NCBI GenBank assembly: GCA_029202485.1
Contig: CP119313.1
Coordinates: 1,674,001-1,738,000, forward strand
DNA: 64,000 bases
Direction of reading: 5' to 3'
DNA from: Candidatus Pedobacter colombiensis
GTDB taxonomy: Bacteria; Bacteroidota; Bacteroidia; Sphingobacteriales; Sphingobacteriaceae
The translations under genes were made by a program, and so were the position numbers. The notes under the pieces are model-generated. The model was given only the letters and a program-made list of their open reading frames with translations, made no database searches and had not been told where the DNA came from. Each line of letters opens with the position of its first letter. The stretch's first letter is position 1. Positions 53,401 to 62,319 of this stretch are shown here, one piece after another.

Positions 53401-56400
53401 CGCCAGTCCGGTATCTAATGAAATAGATGTAACGGTAAATCCGTTGCCATCAACGCCAGTTGTAAGTATGACCACTGCCACAGTTTTCTGTGCTGGAGGC
53501 GAGGTTGTTTTAAGTTCAGATGTTGCAACAGGTAATCAGTGGTATTTAAATGGAGTGGCTATCCCTAATGCAACGGGGCAAACTTATACCGCAACAGTTG
53601 GTGGAAAATACACTGTGGTTACTACCAATGGTAATGGTTGTGCTAGTCCTGCATCCAATGAAATAGAAGTAACTGTAAATCCTTTACCTGTTGCACCTGG
53701 AATTAGTGCCGGTGGCGCTATCGTTTTCTGTGCCGGTGGTCAGGTTATTCTAACTTCTGATGCGGTTACCGGAAATCAGTGGTATTTAAATGGAGCAATC
53801 ATTCCTAATGCAACGGGGCAAACTTATACAGCCGCAGTTGGTGGAAAATACACTGTGATTACTACCAATGGTAATGGTTGTGCTAGTCTTGCATCCAATG
53901 AAATTGATGTGATTGTGAATCCATTGCCTGTTGCTCCTGTGATTACAGCGGGAACTATTACAGTTTTCTGTGCCGGTGGTCAGGTTATTCTAAGTTCTGA
54001 TGCGGCTACCGGAAATCAGTGGTATTTAAATGGAGCGATCATTCCTAATGCAACGGGGCAAACTTATACAGCCACAGTTGGTGGAAAATACACTGTGGTT
54101 ACTACCAATGGTAATGGTTGTGCCAGTCCGGTATCTAACGAAATAGAAGTAACGGTAAATCCTTTACCTGTCGCCCCTGTGATTACTGCTGGTACCACGA
54201 CAGTTTTCTGTGCTGGTGGCGAAGTTATTTTAACTTCTGACGCAGCTACGGGTAACCAGTGGTACTTAAATGGCGCTGCAATTTCTGGTGCAACAGGACA
54301 AACATATACGGCAACAGCTAGTGGAAAGTACACTGTGATCACGACCAATGGTAATGGTTGCGCCAGTCCGGTATCTAACGAAATAGATGTAACGGTAAAT
54401 CCTTTACCTGTTGCTCCTGTGATTACTGCGGGAACAACTACGGTTTTCTGTGCTGGAGGCGAGGTTGTTTTAAGTTCAGATGTAGCAACAGGTAACCAGT
54501 GGTATTTAAACGGAACAGCTATCCCTAATGCAACAGGGCAAACATATACGGCAACAGCCAGTGGAAAATACACTGTGATCACGACCAATGGCAATGGTTG
54601 CGCCAGTCCGGTATCTAATGAAATAGATGTAACGGTAAATCCTTTACCTGTTGCTCCTGTGATTACTGCGGGAACAACTACGGTTTTCTGTGCTGGAGGC
54701 GAGGTTGTTTTAAGTTCAGATGTAGCAACAGGTAACCAGTGGTACTTAAATGGTGCTGTGATCTCTGGTGCAACGGGGCAAACATATACAGCAACAGCCG
54801 GTGGAAAGTACACTGTGATCACGACCAATGGCAATGGTTGCGCCAGTCCGGTATCTAATGAAATAGATGTAACGGTAAATCCTTTACCTGTTGCTCCTGT
54901 GATTACTGCAGGAACTACTACGGTTTTCTGTGTTGGAGGCGAGGTTGTTTTAAGTTCAGATGTGTCAACAGGTAACCAGTGGTACTTAAATGGTGCTGCG
55001 ATTTCTGGTGCAACAGGGCAAACATATACGGCAACAGCCAGTGGAAAATACACTGTGATCACGACCAATGGCAATGGTTGCGCCAGTCCGGTATCTAATG
55101 AAATAGATGTAACGGTAAATCCTTTACCTGTTGCTCCTGTGATTACTGCAGGAACTACTACAGTATTTTGTGCTGGTGGCGAAGTTGTTTTAAGTTCAGA
55201 TGTGTCAACAGGTAACCAGTGGTACTTAAATGGTGCTGCGATTTCTGGTGCAACAGGGCAGACATATACGGCAACAGCCAGTGGAAAGTATACCGTTATC
55301 ACGACCAATGGCAATGGTTGCGCTAGTCCGGTATCTAACGAAATAGATGTAACGGTAAATCCGTTGCCATCAACGCCAGTTGTAAGTGTGACTACGGCCA
55401 CAGTTTTCTGTGCTGGTGGCGAAGTTGTTTTAAGTTCAGATGTGTCAACAGGTAACCAGTGGTACTTAAATGGTGCTGCGATTTCTGGTGCAACAGGACA
55501 AACATATACGGCAACAGCCAGTGGAAAGTACACTGTTATAACAACCAATGGTAATGGTTGCGCCAGTCCGGCATCTAACGAAATAGATGTAACGGTGAAT
55601 CCTTTACCTGTCGCTCCTGTGATTACTGCGGGAACAACTACGGTTTTCTGTGCTGGTGGCGAAGTTATTTTAACTTCTGACGCAGCTACGGGTAACCAGT
55701 GGTACTTAAATGGCGCTGCAATTTCTGGTGCAACAGGACAAACATATACGGCAACAGCTAGTGGAAAGTACACTGTGATCACGACCAATGGTAATGGTTG
55801 CGCCAGTCCGGTATCTAACGAAATAGATGTAACGGTGAATCCTTTACCTGTTGCTCCTGTGATTACTGCGGGAACAACTACGGTTTTCTGTGCTGGAGGC
55901 GAGGTTGTTTTAAGTTCAGATGTAGCAACAGGTAACCAGTGGTATTTAAACGGAACAGCTATCCCTAATGCAACAGGGCAAACATATACGGCAACAGCCA
56001 GTGGAAAATACACTGTGATCACGACCAATGGCAATGGTTGCGCCAGTCCGGTATCTAATGAAATAGATGTAACGGTAAATCCTTTACCTGTTGCTCCTGT
56101 GATTACTGCGGGAACAACTACGGTTTTCTGTGCTGGAGGCGAGGTTGTTTTAAGTTCAGATGTAGCAACAGGTAACCAGTGGTACTTAAATGGTGCTGTG
56201 ATCTCTGGTGCAACGGGGCAAACATATACAGCAACAGCCGGTGGAAAGTACACTGTGATCACGACCAATGGCAATGGTTGCGCCAGTCCGGTATCTAATG
56301 AAATAGATGTAACGGTAAATCCTTTACCTGTTGCTCCTGTGATTACTGCAGGAACTACTACGGTTTTCTGTGTTGGAGGCGAGGTTGTTTTAAGTTCAGA

Positions 56401-59400
56401 TGTGTCAACAGGTAACCAGTGGTACTTAAATGGTGCTGCGATTTCTGGTGCAACAGGGCAAACATATACGGCAACAGCCAGTGGAAAATACACTGTGATC
56501 ACGACCAATGGCAATGGTTGCGCCAGTCCGGTATCTAATGAAATAGATGTAACGGTAAATCCTTTACCTGTTGCTCCTGTGATTACTGCAGGAACTACTA
56601 CAGTATTTTGTGCTGGTGGCGAAGTTGTTTTAAGTTCAGATGTGTCAACAGGTAACCAGTGGTACTTAAATGGTGCTGCGATTTCTGGTGCAACAGGGCA
56701 GACATATACGGCAACAGCCAGTGGAAAGTATACCGTTATCACGACCAATGGCAATGGTTGCGCTAGTCCGGTATCTAACGAAATAGATGTAACGGTAAAT
56801 CCGTTGCCATCAACGCCAGTTGTAAGTGTGACTACGGCCACAGTTTTCTGTGCTGGTGGCGAAGTTGTTTTAAGTTCAGATGTGTCAACAGGTAACCAGT
56901 GGTACTTAAATGGTGCTGCGATTTCTGGTGCAACAGGACAAACATATACGGCAACAGCCAGTGGAAAGTACACTGTTATAACAACCAATGGTAATGGTTG
57001 CGCCAGTCCGGCATCTAACGAAATAGATGTAACGGTGAATCCTTTACCTGTCGCTCCTGTGATTACTGCGGGAACAACTACGGTTTTCTGTGCTGGTGGC
57101 GAAGTTATTTTAACTTCTGACGCAGCTACAGGTAACCAGTGGTACTTAAATGGCGCTGCAATTTCTGGTGCAACAGGACAAACATATACGGCAACAGCTA
57201 GTGGAAAGTACACTGTGATCACGACCAATGGTAATGGTTGCGCCAGTCCGGTATCTAACGAAATAGATGTAACGGTGAATCCTTTACCTGTTGCTCCTGT
57301 GATTACTGCGGGAACAACTACGGTTTTCTGTGCTGGTGGCGAAGTTGTTTTAAGTTCAGATGTAGCAACAGGTAACCAGTGGTACTTAAATGGTGCGACA
57401 ATTTCTGGTGCAACAGGACAAACATATACGGCAACAGTTAGTGGAAAGTATACCGTTATCACGACCAATGGTAATGGTTGCGCCAGTCCGGTATCTAACG
57501 AAATAGAAGTAACGGTGAATGCGTTACCTGTCGCTCCTGTGATTACTGCAGGAACTACCACAGTTTTCTGTGCTGGAGGCGAGGTTGTTTTAAGTTCAGA
57601 TGTCGCAACAGGTAACCAGTGGTACTTAAATGGTGCGGCGATCTCTGGAGCAACGGGGCAAACTTATACGGCAATAGCCAGTGGAAAGTATACCGTTATC
57701 ACGACCAATGGCAATGGTTGCGCTAGCGTGGTATCTAACGAAATAGATGTAACGGTAAATCCGTTGCCATCAACGCCAGTTGTAAGTGTGACCACTGCCA
57801 CAGTTTTCTGTGCTGGTGGCGAAGTTATTTTAAGTTCAGATGTAGCAACAGGTAACCAGTGGTACTTAAATGGTGCTGTGATCTCTGGTGCAACGGGGCA
57901 AACATATACAGCAACAGCCGGTGGAAAGTACACTGTGATCACGACCAATGGCAATGGTTGCGCCAGTCCGGTATCTAACGAAATAGATGTAACGGTGAAT
58001 CCTTTACCTGTCGCTCCTGTGATTACTGCGGGAACAACTACGGTTTTCTGTGCTGGAGGCGAAGTTGTTTTAAGTTCAGATGTAGCAACAGGTAACCAGT
58101 GGTACTTAAATGGCGCTGCGATTTCTGGTGCAACAGGACAAACATATACGGCAACAGCTAGTGGAAAGTACACTGTCATCACGACCAATGGTAATGGTTG
58201 CGCCAGTCCGGTATCTAACGAAATAGATGTAACGGTGAATCCTTTACCTGTTGCTCCTGTGATTACTGCGGGAACTACTACAGTATTTTGTGCTGGTGGC
58301 GAAGTTGTTTTAAGTTCAGATGTGTCAACAGGTAACCAGTGGTACTTAAATGGTGCTGCGATTTCTGGTGCAACAGGACAAACATATACGGCAACAGCAA
58401 GTGGAAAGTACACTGTGATCACGACCAATGGCAATGGTTGCGCCAGTCCGGTATCTAACGAAATAGATGTAACGGTGAATGCGTTGCCAGCTAAACCAGG
58501 AATTACTGGGACTGCTGTTATTTGTGAAGGTGATGTTGCTGTTTTAACTGCTAGTGCAGGGACTGGTTATCAGTGGTACTTGGCGGGAACGGCTATACCG
58601 GGTGCAACCGGTCAAACTTACGATGCAAAAGTAGCTGGTAAATATACGGTAGTGATAACCAATGCTAATGGATGTTTTAGTTCTGTATCTGATGAGTTTA
58701 CATTAACGGTAAATGCATTGCCTCCTGTTCCGACAATCATCGTAGATGCGGATAAACTGATCTTCTGCGAAGGCGGCTCAGTAACATTGGCCTCATCATC
58801 TGCTACTGGTAACCAATGGTATAAAAATGGCCAGATTATTCCAAGTGCAATTAACACCATTTATACAACCAGTGAAACTGGAAACTATACGGTTAAAGTG
58901 ACCAATGCGAGTGGTTGCTTCCTTGTATCTGCAAGCAAAGAAGTTGTAGTACATGCATTACCTGTTGTCCCAACAATCATTGTTGATACAGATCAGTTGA
59001 TCTTCTGTAATGGTGGTTCAGTAATGTTGACCTCATCATCTGAAACAGGTAACCAATGGTACAAAAATGGTCAGATCATTCCAGGAGAAATCAATAAAAC
59101 TTATACAACAAATGAGGCTGGAACTTATACGGTTAGCGTTAGCAATGAAAATGGATGCGCTGTTGTATCTGCAAGTGTACGGGTAACTGTTCATAGTTTA
59201 CCTGTTACCCCAACTGTCATTGTAGATGCCAACAAACTTAACTTCTGCGTGGGTAGTTCAGTAGTATTAACTTCATCATCTGCAACCGGTAATCAATGGT
59301 ATAAAGATGGCCAGATCATTCCTGGGGCAACTAATAAAACCTATATTGCAACAACTAGTGGAGATTATATGGTTATCGTAACCAATACAAATGGTTGTAG

Positions 59401-61222
59401 CAGCTCACCATCTCAGCCTGTTGAAGTAAATGCGGTTCCTTATCCTGAAGTGCCTGAAATTACTCCGGGTGGCAGAACAACATTCTGTGAAGGTAGGCAT
59501 GTTGTACTTACCTCGTCATCATTAACAGGGAATCAATGGTACAAAAATGGTGTCTTGATACCTGGTGCAACCAACCAAACCTATAATGTAAACCAGATCG
59601 GAGATTATACTGTTAAAGTAACCAATACTACAGGTTGTGCGAGTGGCATTTCTGCTATAACCAATGTTACTGTAAATAGTGTACCTAAAGGCTACAACGA
59701 TATCATTAACCCACTTAGCTGCACACAATCTTCATTCAGCTATAACCTGCAGAACAATGTTGACAATACTGTAAAGGGTGGAAATGCAGTTCCTGCATCC
59801 TTTAGCTGGACGGTTAACCAAACAGCGGTAACAGGTGCAAGCAGTGGGACAGGAAAAATAATCAATGCCACACTAATCAATACCTCTACAACAGTGCAAA
59901 ATGTTGTATACACCGTAACTCCAATAGCAGAAACAGGCGGTTGCGCAGGGCAGCCTTTTACGATCACTGTAAGCGTGCCGGTTTGCATAGATATTGAGAT
60001 TAGCAAAACTGCCGATAAAAGCTCCGTTTCGGCTGTAGGTGATAAAATAAAATATACCATTACGGTACGCAATAATGGAAATGCCAATCACAATCAGGTG
60101 GTGGTAAATGACCCTTTACTTGGTGGAATTTTAAAACAACCAAAAGGTGATAATGGGAATGGAATCCTGGAAAAAAATGAGTCGTGGGTCTATGAAGGGA
60201 TATATACCATTAGTCAGAATGATCTTGATAGGAATGGTATCCCATTAAATGGTTCAGGTAAAATTATAAATACAGCTGAGGTAAGTTCTCTTGAATATAC
60301 ATCGCCTAAATCAGCTACAGCTGAAGTCGCTGTGCAGACTAATACTTCCATCACATTGGTAAAAACAGGTGTAATGAATCGCGGGTTTAAAACACTTACC
60401 TACACCTTCAAAATAACCAATACAGGTAATGTTACCCTTTCAAATCTGGATTTAACAGATGCTAAAATCCCTGGACCAATTACGCTTAAACAAACTGTAC
60501 TTGCTCCGGGTGTTACCCTTGTGGCAACTGCCGAGTATACCATTACTGAGGCCGAAAAAGTTGCAGGTACAGTTACCAATACGGCTACCGTTAATGGATT
60601 TAACAATCAGGGGCTTAAAGTTACAGATGTGTCGGGGACAGCAGCCGATAATGATGATCCTACTGTGATAGACATTACAAGGTATCCCGAGGCGATTGAT
60701 GATTATGCATCAACAAAAGCGGAAGAAGAAGTGGTTGTCCCAATTGTATTGAATGATCGCCCTGCATTTTTCCCTTTAGATGTGACTACGATAGATGTAA
60801 AACAATTGCCAGCTAATGGAATACTTTCTCTTACAAAAGATGGCAGGGTAGCTTATAAACCAAATAAAGGATTTTATGGAGTAGAAAGATTCACCTATAA
60901 GATTAATGATGCCAATGGACTTTCTTCGAACATTGCCGAGGTTAGAATTGATGTTGCACCTCCACCTTTGGAAATACCAAATACGTTTACCCCTAATGGG
61001 GATGGTAAGAATGATACCTTCTTTATCAAAGGTTTAGAAAACTATGAGGGTGTTAGCTTTTTTGTTTACAACAGATGGGGTGATGAGGTTTACAGAAATC
61101 TCAATTACAAAAATGAATGGGATGGTAAGGGTTTGAATGATGGAACGTATTTTTACGTGTTAAAGTTGAGGAAAGGCCGATCAGAAGATACACGCCGAAG
61201 CTGGATATTGATAAAAAGATAA
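47459..61222 (+). CDS. Giant repeat adhesin with type IX (CHU_C) sorting domain
   Basis: A 4587-residue secreted surface protein. The GTG start is followed by a signal peptide ending in NLSSVFADG. The N-terminal part to about 550 is unique, and a DUF11-like domain follows (about 551-674). Three divergent Ig/PKD-like domains precede 33 repeats of exactly 80 residues (1035-3674), then five degenerate repeats. The tail has a PKD-like region, two DUF7507-like domains (ISKTADKSSVSAVGDKIKYT), a cadherin-like domain and a CHU_C gliding-motility C-terminal domain (from about 4504, IPNTFTPNGDGKNDTFF). Each repeat has two Cys, in the contexts VFC(A/V/S)GG and NGNGCAS, probably forming a disulfide. A long stalk-like adhesin is inferred; a ligand is unknown. 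Confidence 0.95.
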   Translation: MLTSILKLLRSDIASINRNVFGLFFLLFSLINLSSVFADGSRELYPSGATGNRAFLYCATNGANTDSWPFKTQGTHYVYAKAGEEIAVASSAQGQGSGTINITDPSGKSYTSGSVTTAGFIKNRTQELAGPNNGVGAAGNRYTPYFITVTAATEGVWKVEFVAPKGIPGDNTVSVPDILADANWTQAITGTGNGNLIAAWDVSVRSGTTWMPGRTYTNVLNLLINANFEKKSSYYATHYILTKDGRAYRVQTNGNNGVGFTFFSNSNGFAVNSIPTYKSLNASTQADVMAFTHDPRSPDDGNNVTHKIFYSRPNSDLPASAPMFVSGTANATTWLKNTAVLPKISALEVRGIEGTLGQVSRKGAYINFQSTTGGTYKITIPVASGADRVIVGVAAVGNNSVFWDGKDANGVFVPAGTPLSQLKTKLLSAEVHFPYIDMEINPQGLIIELTDNTLNYNVVTTSTDEGIYSDKVYWNDVDITGAGPANKESSNPVTNTVTGISSRVNGHKWGLYTSNGGTGSVSFGDNRSMDTWAYIQGSEESQPMNITIKTADLMIESIKPTVTSYYSNQQLTYTIRVKNDGPSAVDDALFNFKAPLGFQISTINYTTSGGTAVVKNTTAVGGSYKSLLNLSNQAVVEFVIVGKVDATLFNKLLAVEASILRPADVTDPDATDPNSVSPTDPHAECYNGTGMSDCNNIKYNTVDPQELCFGAQIRPIEYILSLGGTSPRTIGIVPALLDNTYTTANRTTKVSGGINAAGTYDFTLGTLNSEKETTTAIIRVNPLPSITSQPVATPACEGTDAVFSVTSSGTTYQWQYEEAGVWKNFVDGADITGATTSALKIPAITLAYHGKKIRVAIASASGCSTTSNEITLVVNVRPPDTNIILGGKYICEGGSVQLRSSAIGAVGYQWFFNGAIIPGATQRSYNASAAGKYSVAVANAFGCLGTKSEESEVVVIAFPAVPNIIHGPLIVCIGNTVTLKSDPATTYQWYLGDDAISGATSQEYIAATSGDYSVVVTNIGGCSESSARVSVVISPLPVKPGISAGGAIVFCAGGQVILSSDAATGNQWYLNGTIIPSATGQTYTATAGGKYTVITTNGNGCASPASNEIDVTVNPLPVAPGISAGGAIVFCSGGQVILTSDVATGNQWYLNGVAIPNATGQTYTATVGGKYTVVTTNGNGCASPASNEIEVTVNPLPVAPRISAGGAIVFCAGGQVILTSDAVTGNQWYLNGAIIPNATGQTYTAAVGGKYTVITTNGNGCASLASNEIDVIVNPLPVAPVITAGTITVFCAGGQVILSSDAATGNQWYLNGAIIPNATGQTYTATVGGKYTVVTTNGNGCASPVSNEIEVTVNPLPVAPVITAGTTTVFCAGGEVVLSSDVATGNQWYLNGAAISGATGQTYTAIASGKYTVITTNGNGCASPVSNEIDIMVNPLPVAPVITAGTTTVFCAGGEVVLSSDVSTGNQWYLNGAAISGATGQTYTATASGKYTVITTNGNGCASPASNEIDVTVNPLPVAPVITAGTTTVFCAGGEVILTSDAATGNQWYLNGAAISGATGQTYTATASGKYTVITTNGNGCASPVSNEIDVTVNPLPVAPVITAGTTTVFCAGGEVVLSSDVATGNQWYLNGATISGATGQTYTATVSGKYTVITTNGNGCASPVSNEIDVTVNPLPVAPVITAGTTTVFCAGGEVVLSSDVATGNQWYLNGATISGATGQTYTAIASGKYTVITTNGNGCASVVSNEIDVTVNPLPVAPVITAGTTTVFCAGGEIVLSSDVATGNQWYLNGAAISGATGQTYTATAGGKYTVVTTNGNGCASPASNEIEVTVNPLPAAPGISAGGAIVFCAGGEVILTSDAATGNQWYLNSAAISGATGQTYTATASGKYTVITTNGNGCASPVSNEIEVTVNPLPSTPVVSVTTATVFCAGGEVVLSSDVGTGNQWYLNGAVISGATGQTYTATASGKYTVITTNGNGCASPVSNEIDVTVNPLPSTPVVSMTTATVFCAGGEVVLSSDVATGNQWYLNGVAIPNATGQTYTATVGGKYTVVTTNGNGCASPASNEIEVTVNPLPVAPGISAGGAIVFCAGGQVILTSDAVTGNQWYLNGAIIPNATGQTYTAAVGGKYTVITTNGNGCASLASNEIDVIVNPLPVAPVITAGTITVFCAGGQVILSSDAATGNQWYLNGAIIPNATGQTYTATVGGKYTVVTTNGNGCASPVSNEIEVTVNPLPVAPVITAGTTTVFCAGGEVILTSDAATGNQWYLNGAAISGATGQTYTATASGKYTVITTNGNGCASPVSNEIDVTVNPLPVAPVITAGTTTVFCAGGEVVLSSDVATGNQWYLNGTAIPNATGQTYTATASGKYTVITTNGNGCASPVSNEIDVTVNPLPVAPVITAGTTTVFCAGGEVVLSSDVATGNQWYLNGAVISGATGQTYTATAGGKYTVITTNGNGCASPVSNEIDVTVNPLPVAPVITAGTTTVFCVGGEVVLSSDVSTGNQWYLNGAAISGATGQTYTATASGKYTVITTNGNGCASPVSNEIDVTVNPLPVAPVITAGTTTVFCAGGEVVLSSDVSTGNQWYLNGAAISGATGQTYTATASGKYTVITTNGNGCASPVSNEIDVTVNPLPSTPVVSVTTATVFCAGGEVVLSSDVSTGNQWYLNGAAISGATGQTYTATASGKYTVITTNGNGCASPASNEIDVTVNPLPVAPVITAGTTTVFCAGGEVILTSDAATGNQWYLNGAAISGATGQTYTATASGKYTVITTNGNGCASPVSNEIDVTVNPLPVAPVITAGTTTVFCAGGEVVLSSDVATGNQWYLNGTAIPNATGQTYTATASGKYTVITTNGNGCASPVSNEIDVTVNPLPVAPVITAGTTTVFCAGGEVVLSSDVATGNQWYLNGAVISGATGQTYTATAGGKYTVITTNGNGCASPVSNEIDVTVNPLPVAPVITAGTTTVFCVGGEVVLSSDVSTGNQWYLNGAAISGATGQTYTATASGKYTVITTNGNGCASPVSNEIDVTVNPLPVAPVITAGTTTVFCAGGEVVLSSDVSTGNQWYLNGAAISGATGQTYTATASGKYTVITTNGNGCASPVSNEIDVTVNPLPSTPVVSVTTATVFCAGGEVVLSSDVSTGNQWYLNGAAISGATGQTYTATASGKYTVITTNGNGCASPASNEIDVTVNPLPVAPVITAGTTTVFCAGGEVILTSDAATGNQWYLNGAAISGATGQTYTATASGKYTVITTNGNGCASPVSNEIDVTVNPLPVAPVITAGTTTVFCAGGEVVLSSDVATGNQWYLNGATISGATGQTYTATVSGKYTVITTNGNGCASPVSNEIEVTVNALPVAPVITAGTTTVFCAGGEVVLSSDVATGNQWYLNGAAISGATGQTYTAIASGKYTVITTNGNGCASVVSNEIDVTVNPLPSTPVVSVTTATVFCAGGEVILSSDVATGNQWYLNGAVISGATGQTYTATAGGKYTVITTNGNGCASPVSNEIDVTVNPLPVAPVITAGTTTVFCAGGEVVLSSDVATGNQWYLNGAAISGATGQTYTATASGKYTVITTNGNGCASPVSNEIDVTVNPLPVAPVITAGTTTVFCAGGEVVLSSDVSTGNQWYLNGAAISGATGQTYTATASGKYTVITTNGNGCASPVSNEIDVTVNALPAKPGITGTAVICEGDVAVLTASAGTGYQWYLAGTAIPGATGQTYDAKVAGKYTVVITNANGCFSSVSDEFTLTVNALPPVPTIIVDADKLIFCEGGSVTLASSSATGNQWYKNGQIIPSAINTIYTTSETGNYTVKVTNASGCFLVSASKEVVVHALPVVPTIIVDTDQLIFCNGGSVMLTSSSETGNQWYKNGQIIPGEINKTYTTNEAGTYTVSVSNENGCAVVSASVRVTVHSLPVTPTVIVDANKLNFCVGSSVVLTSSSATGNQWYKDGQIIPGATNKTYIATTSGDYMVIVTNTNGCSSSPSQPVEVNAVPYPEVPEITPGGRTTFCEGRHVVLTSSSLTGNQWYKNGVLIPGATNQTYNVNQIGDYTVKVTNTTGCASGISAITNVTVNSVPKGYNDIINPLSCTQSSFSYNLQNNVDNTVKGGNAVPASFSWTVNQTAVTGASSGTGKIINATLINTSTTVQNVVYTVTPIAETGGCAGQPFTITVSVPVCIDIEISKTADKSSVSAVGDKIKYTITVRNNGNANHNQVVVNDPLLGGILKQPKGDNGNGILEKNESWVYEGIYTISQNDLDRNGIPLNGSGKIINTAEVSSLEYTSPKSATAEVAVQTNTSITLVKTGVMNRGFKTLTYTFKITNTGNVTLSNLDLTDAKIPGPITLKQTVLAPGVTLVATAEYTITEAEKVAGTVTNTATVNGFNNQGLKVTDVSGTAADNDDPTVIDITRYPEAIDDYASTKAEEEVVVPIVLNDRPAFFPLDVTTIDVKQLPANGILSLTKDGRVAYKPNKGFYGVERFTYKINDANGLSSNIAEVRIDVAPPPLEIPNTFTPNGDGKNDTFFIKGLENYEGVSFFVYNRWGDEVYRNLNYKNEWDGKGLNDGTYFYVLKLRKGRSEDTRRSWILIKR
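50561..58480 (+). repeat. 33 tandem 240-bp repeats
   Basis: Thirty-three direct copies of a 240-bp unit run in strict register with no insertion or deletion. Each encodes one 80-residue Ig-like domain starting near PLPVAPVIT. Variants differ mainly at the first strand (PVAPVITAGTTT, PVAPGISAGGAI, PSTPVVSVTTAT) and in the AISGATGQTY versus IIPNATGQTY strand. High DNA identity makes the array prone to recombination. Confidence 0.97.
54211..57315 (+). repeat. 1440-bp (six-repeat) tandem duplication inside the array
   Basis: The block from about 54211 to 55650 recurs at about 55651 to 57090, and the match runs on to about 57315, with a shift of 1440 bp. By eye only one or two bases differ (for example at 54397/55837 and 55690/57130). 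This is a very recent duplication of six repeat units, or sequence expansion during replication. Confidence 0.8.
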
Positions 61223-61225
61223 GTA

Positions 61226-62224
61226 ATGATGAAAAGTGTAAAATGTATGTTTGCTCTCGTATTCCTGCTCTGCTCATTTTGGGGACGGTTAAGTGCGCAG
61301 CAGAATATTCAGTTTACTCAATATGTATTCAATAGTCTAAGTGTGAACCCTGCTTATGCAGGATATAAAGAAGAGTGGTTTGCCCAATTGGCGTTACGTT
61401 CGCAGTGGGTGGGCGTAGAAGGAGCGCCAAAAACGGGATCAATATCTATTGATGGTATTTTAGATCCAAGAGATAGAAAAATGGGCCTGGGCTTTCAAAT
61501 CACTTCAGATAAGATCGGCCCACAATTTACCACATCTGTAACCGCAAATTATGCCTATCGCTTACAGCTTGATGGTGATGATACCAAAAGATTAAGTTTT
61601 GGAATAGGGTTAGGTGCTGTACAGTATAATCTGAGTGGGGATATGATACGTACTTCGGAAGGTGGCGATCAGGCCATTGCCATTGGTGATGAAAGTCGGA
61701 TAAAACCCGATGTGCGATTTGGTGTATATTACAATTCTGATTTCTGTTATTTGGGCCTTTCTCTGCTTGATGCTTTTTCTGGATCGGGTGTAACTAATAT
61801 CACAAGATCGCCATCTTTTAATATTGCTCGTAGTCGCCATGCATACTTTATTGCAGGTAGTCTCGTTAATGTTTCTCCTGATATGAGGGTTAGACCTAGT
61901 CTGATGGTTAAAGAGGATTTTAGAGGGCCAACAAGTCTGGATTTAAATGTTATGACCATATTTAACGATAAGCTCTGGATTGGTGCTTCGTATAGAACGG
62001 GGTTTGGTTTATGGAAAAAGCAGATCAGCGAACTGGACTTAGGCAAACAAAACTCTATCTCGGGCATAGTACAGGTGTTTGTAAGTGAGCGATTCCGCAT
62101 CGGTTATTCTTATGACCATGTAACCAGTCAACTCAATAGTAATCTTAATGGCTCGCACGAATTAACGATGGGCTTAACTTTTGGACGGGTGCCAAGATCA
62201 TTTATTTGTCCACGGGTTTTTTAA
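61226..62224 (+). CDS. PorP/SprF-family type IX outer-membrane protein
   Basis: A 332-residue outer-membrane barrel. The signal peptide ends in RLSAQQ, followed by the family start NIQFTQYVFNSLSVNPAYAGYKE. The end ELTMGLTFGRVPRSF is typical. PorP/SprF proteins hold CHU_C-tagged proteins after type IX secretion. It begins 3 bp after the giant adhesin stop, so the adhesin and its dedicated partner form an operon. No truncation. Confidence 0.94.
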   Translation: MMKSVKCMFALVFLLCSFWGRLSAQQNIQFTQYVFNSLSVNPAYAGYKEEWFAQLALRSQWVGVEGAPKTGSISIDGILDPRDRKMGLGFQITSDKIGPQFTTSVTANYAYRLQLDGDDTKRLSFGIGLGAVQYNLSGDMIRTSEGGDQAIAIGDESRIKPDVRFGVYYNSDFCYLGLSLLDAFSGSGVTNITRSPSFNIARSRHAYFIAGSLVNVSPDMRVRPSLMVKEDFRGPTSLDLNVMTIFNDKLWIGASYRTGFGLWKKQISELDLGKQNSISGIVQVFVSERFRIGYSYDHVTSQLNSNLNGSHELTMGLTFGRVPRSFICPRVF

Positions 62225-62319
62225 TTTAAATATTTCTTTGTCTGGTTTATGGAAATCCGATAGTGTTAGCATCAATACTATAAATTAATGGTATAATATT
62301 AACTCTAAAACTTAAAGCA

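Noticed and set aside
51424..58434. Long antisense open frames (up to 1165 codons) across the repeat array
   Set aside because: They simply mirror the 240-bp repeats. Codon-level periodicity is fixed by the plus-strand adhesin, and no start signal or family match exists on the minus strand.
50561..58480. CRISPR array
   Set aside because: Units are 240 bp, contiguous, protein-coding and lack spacers.
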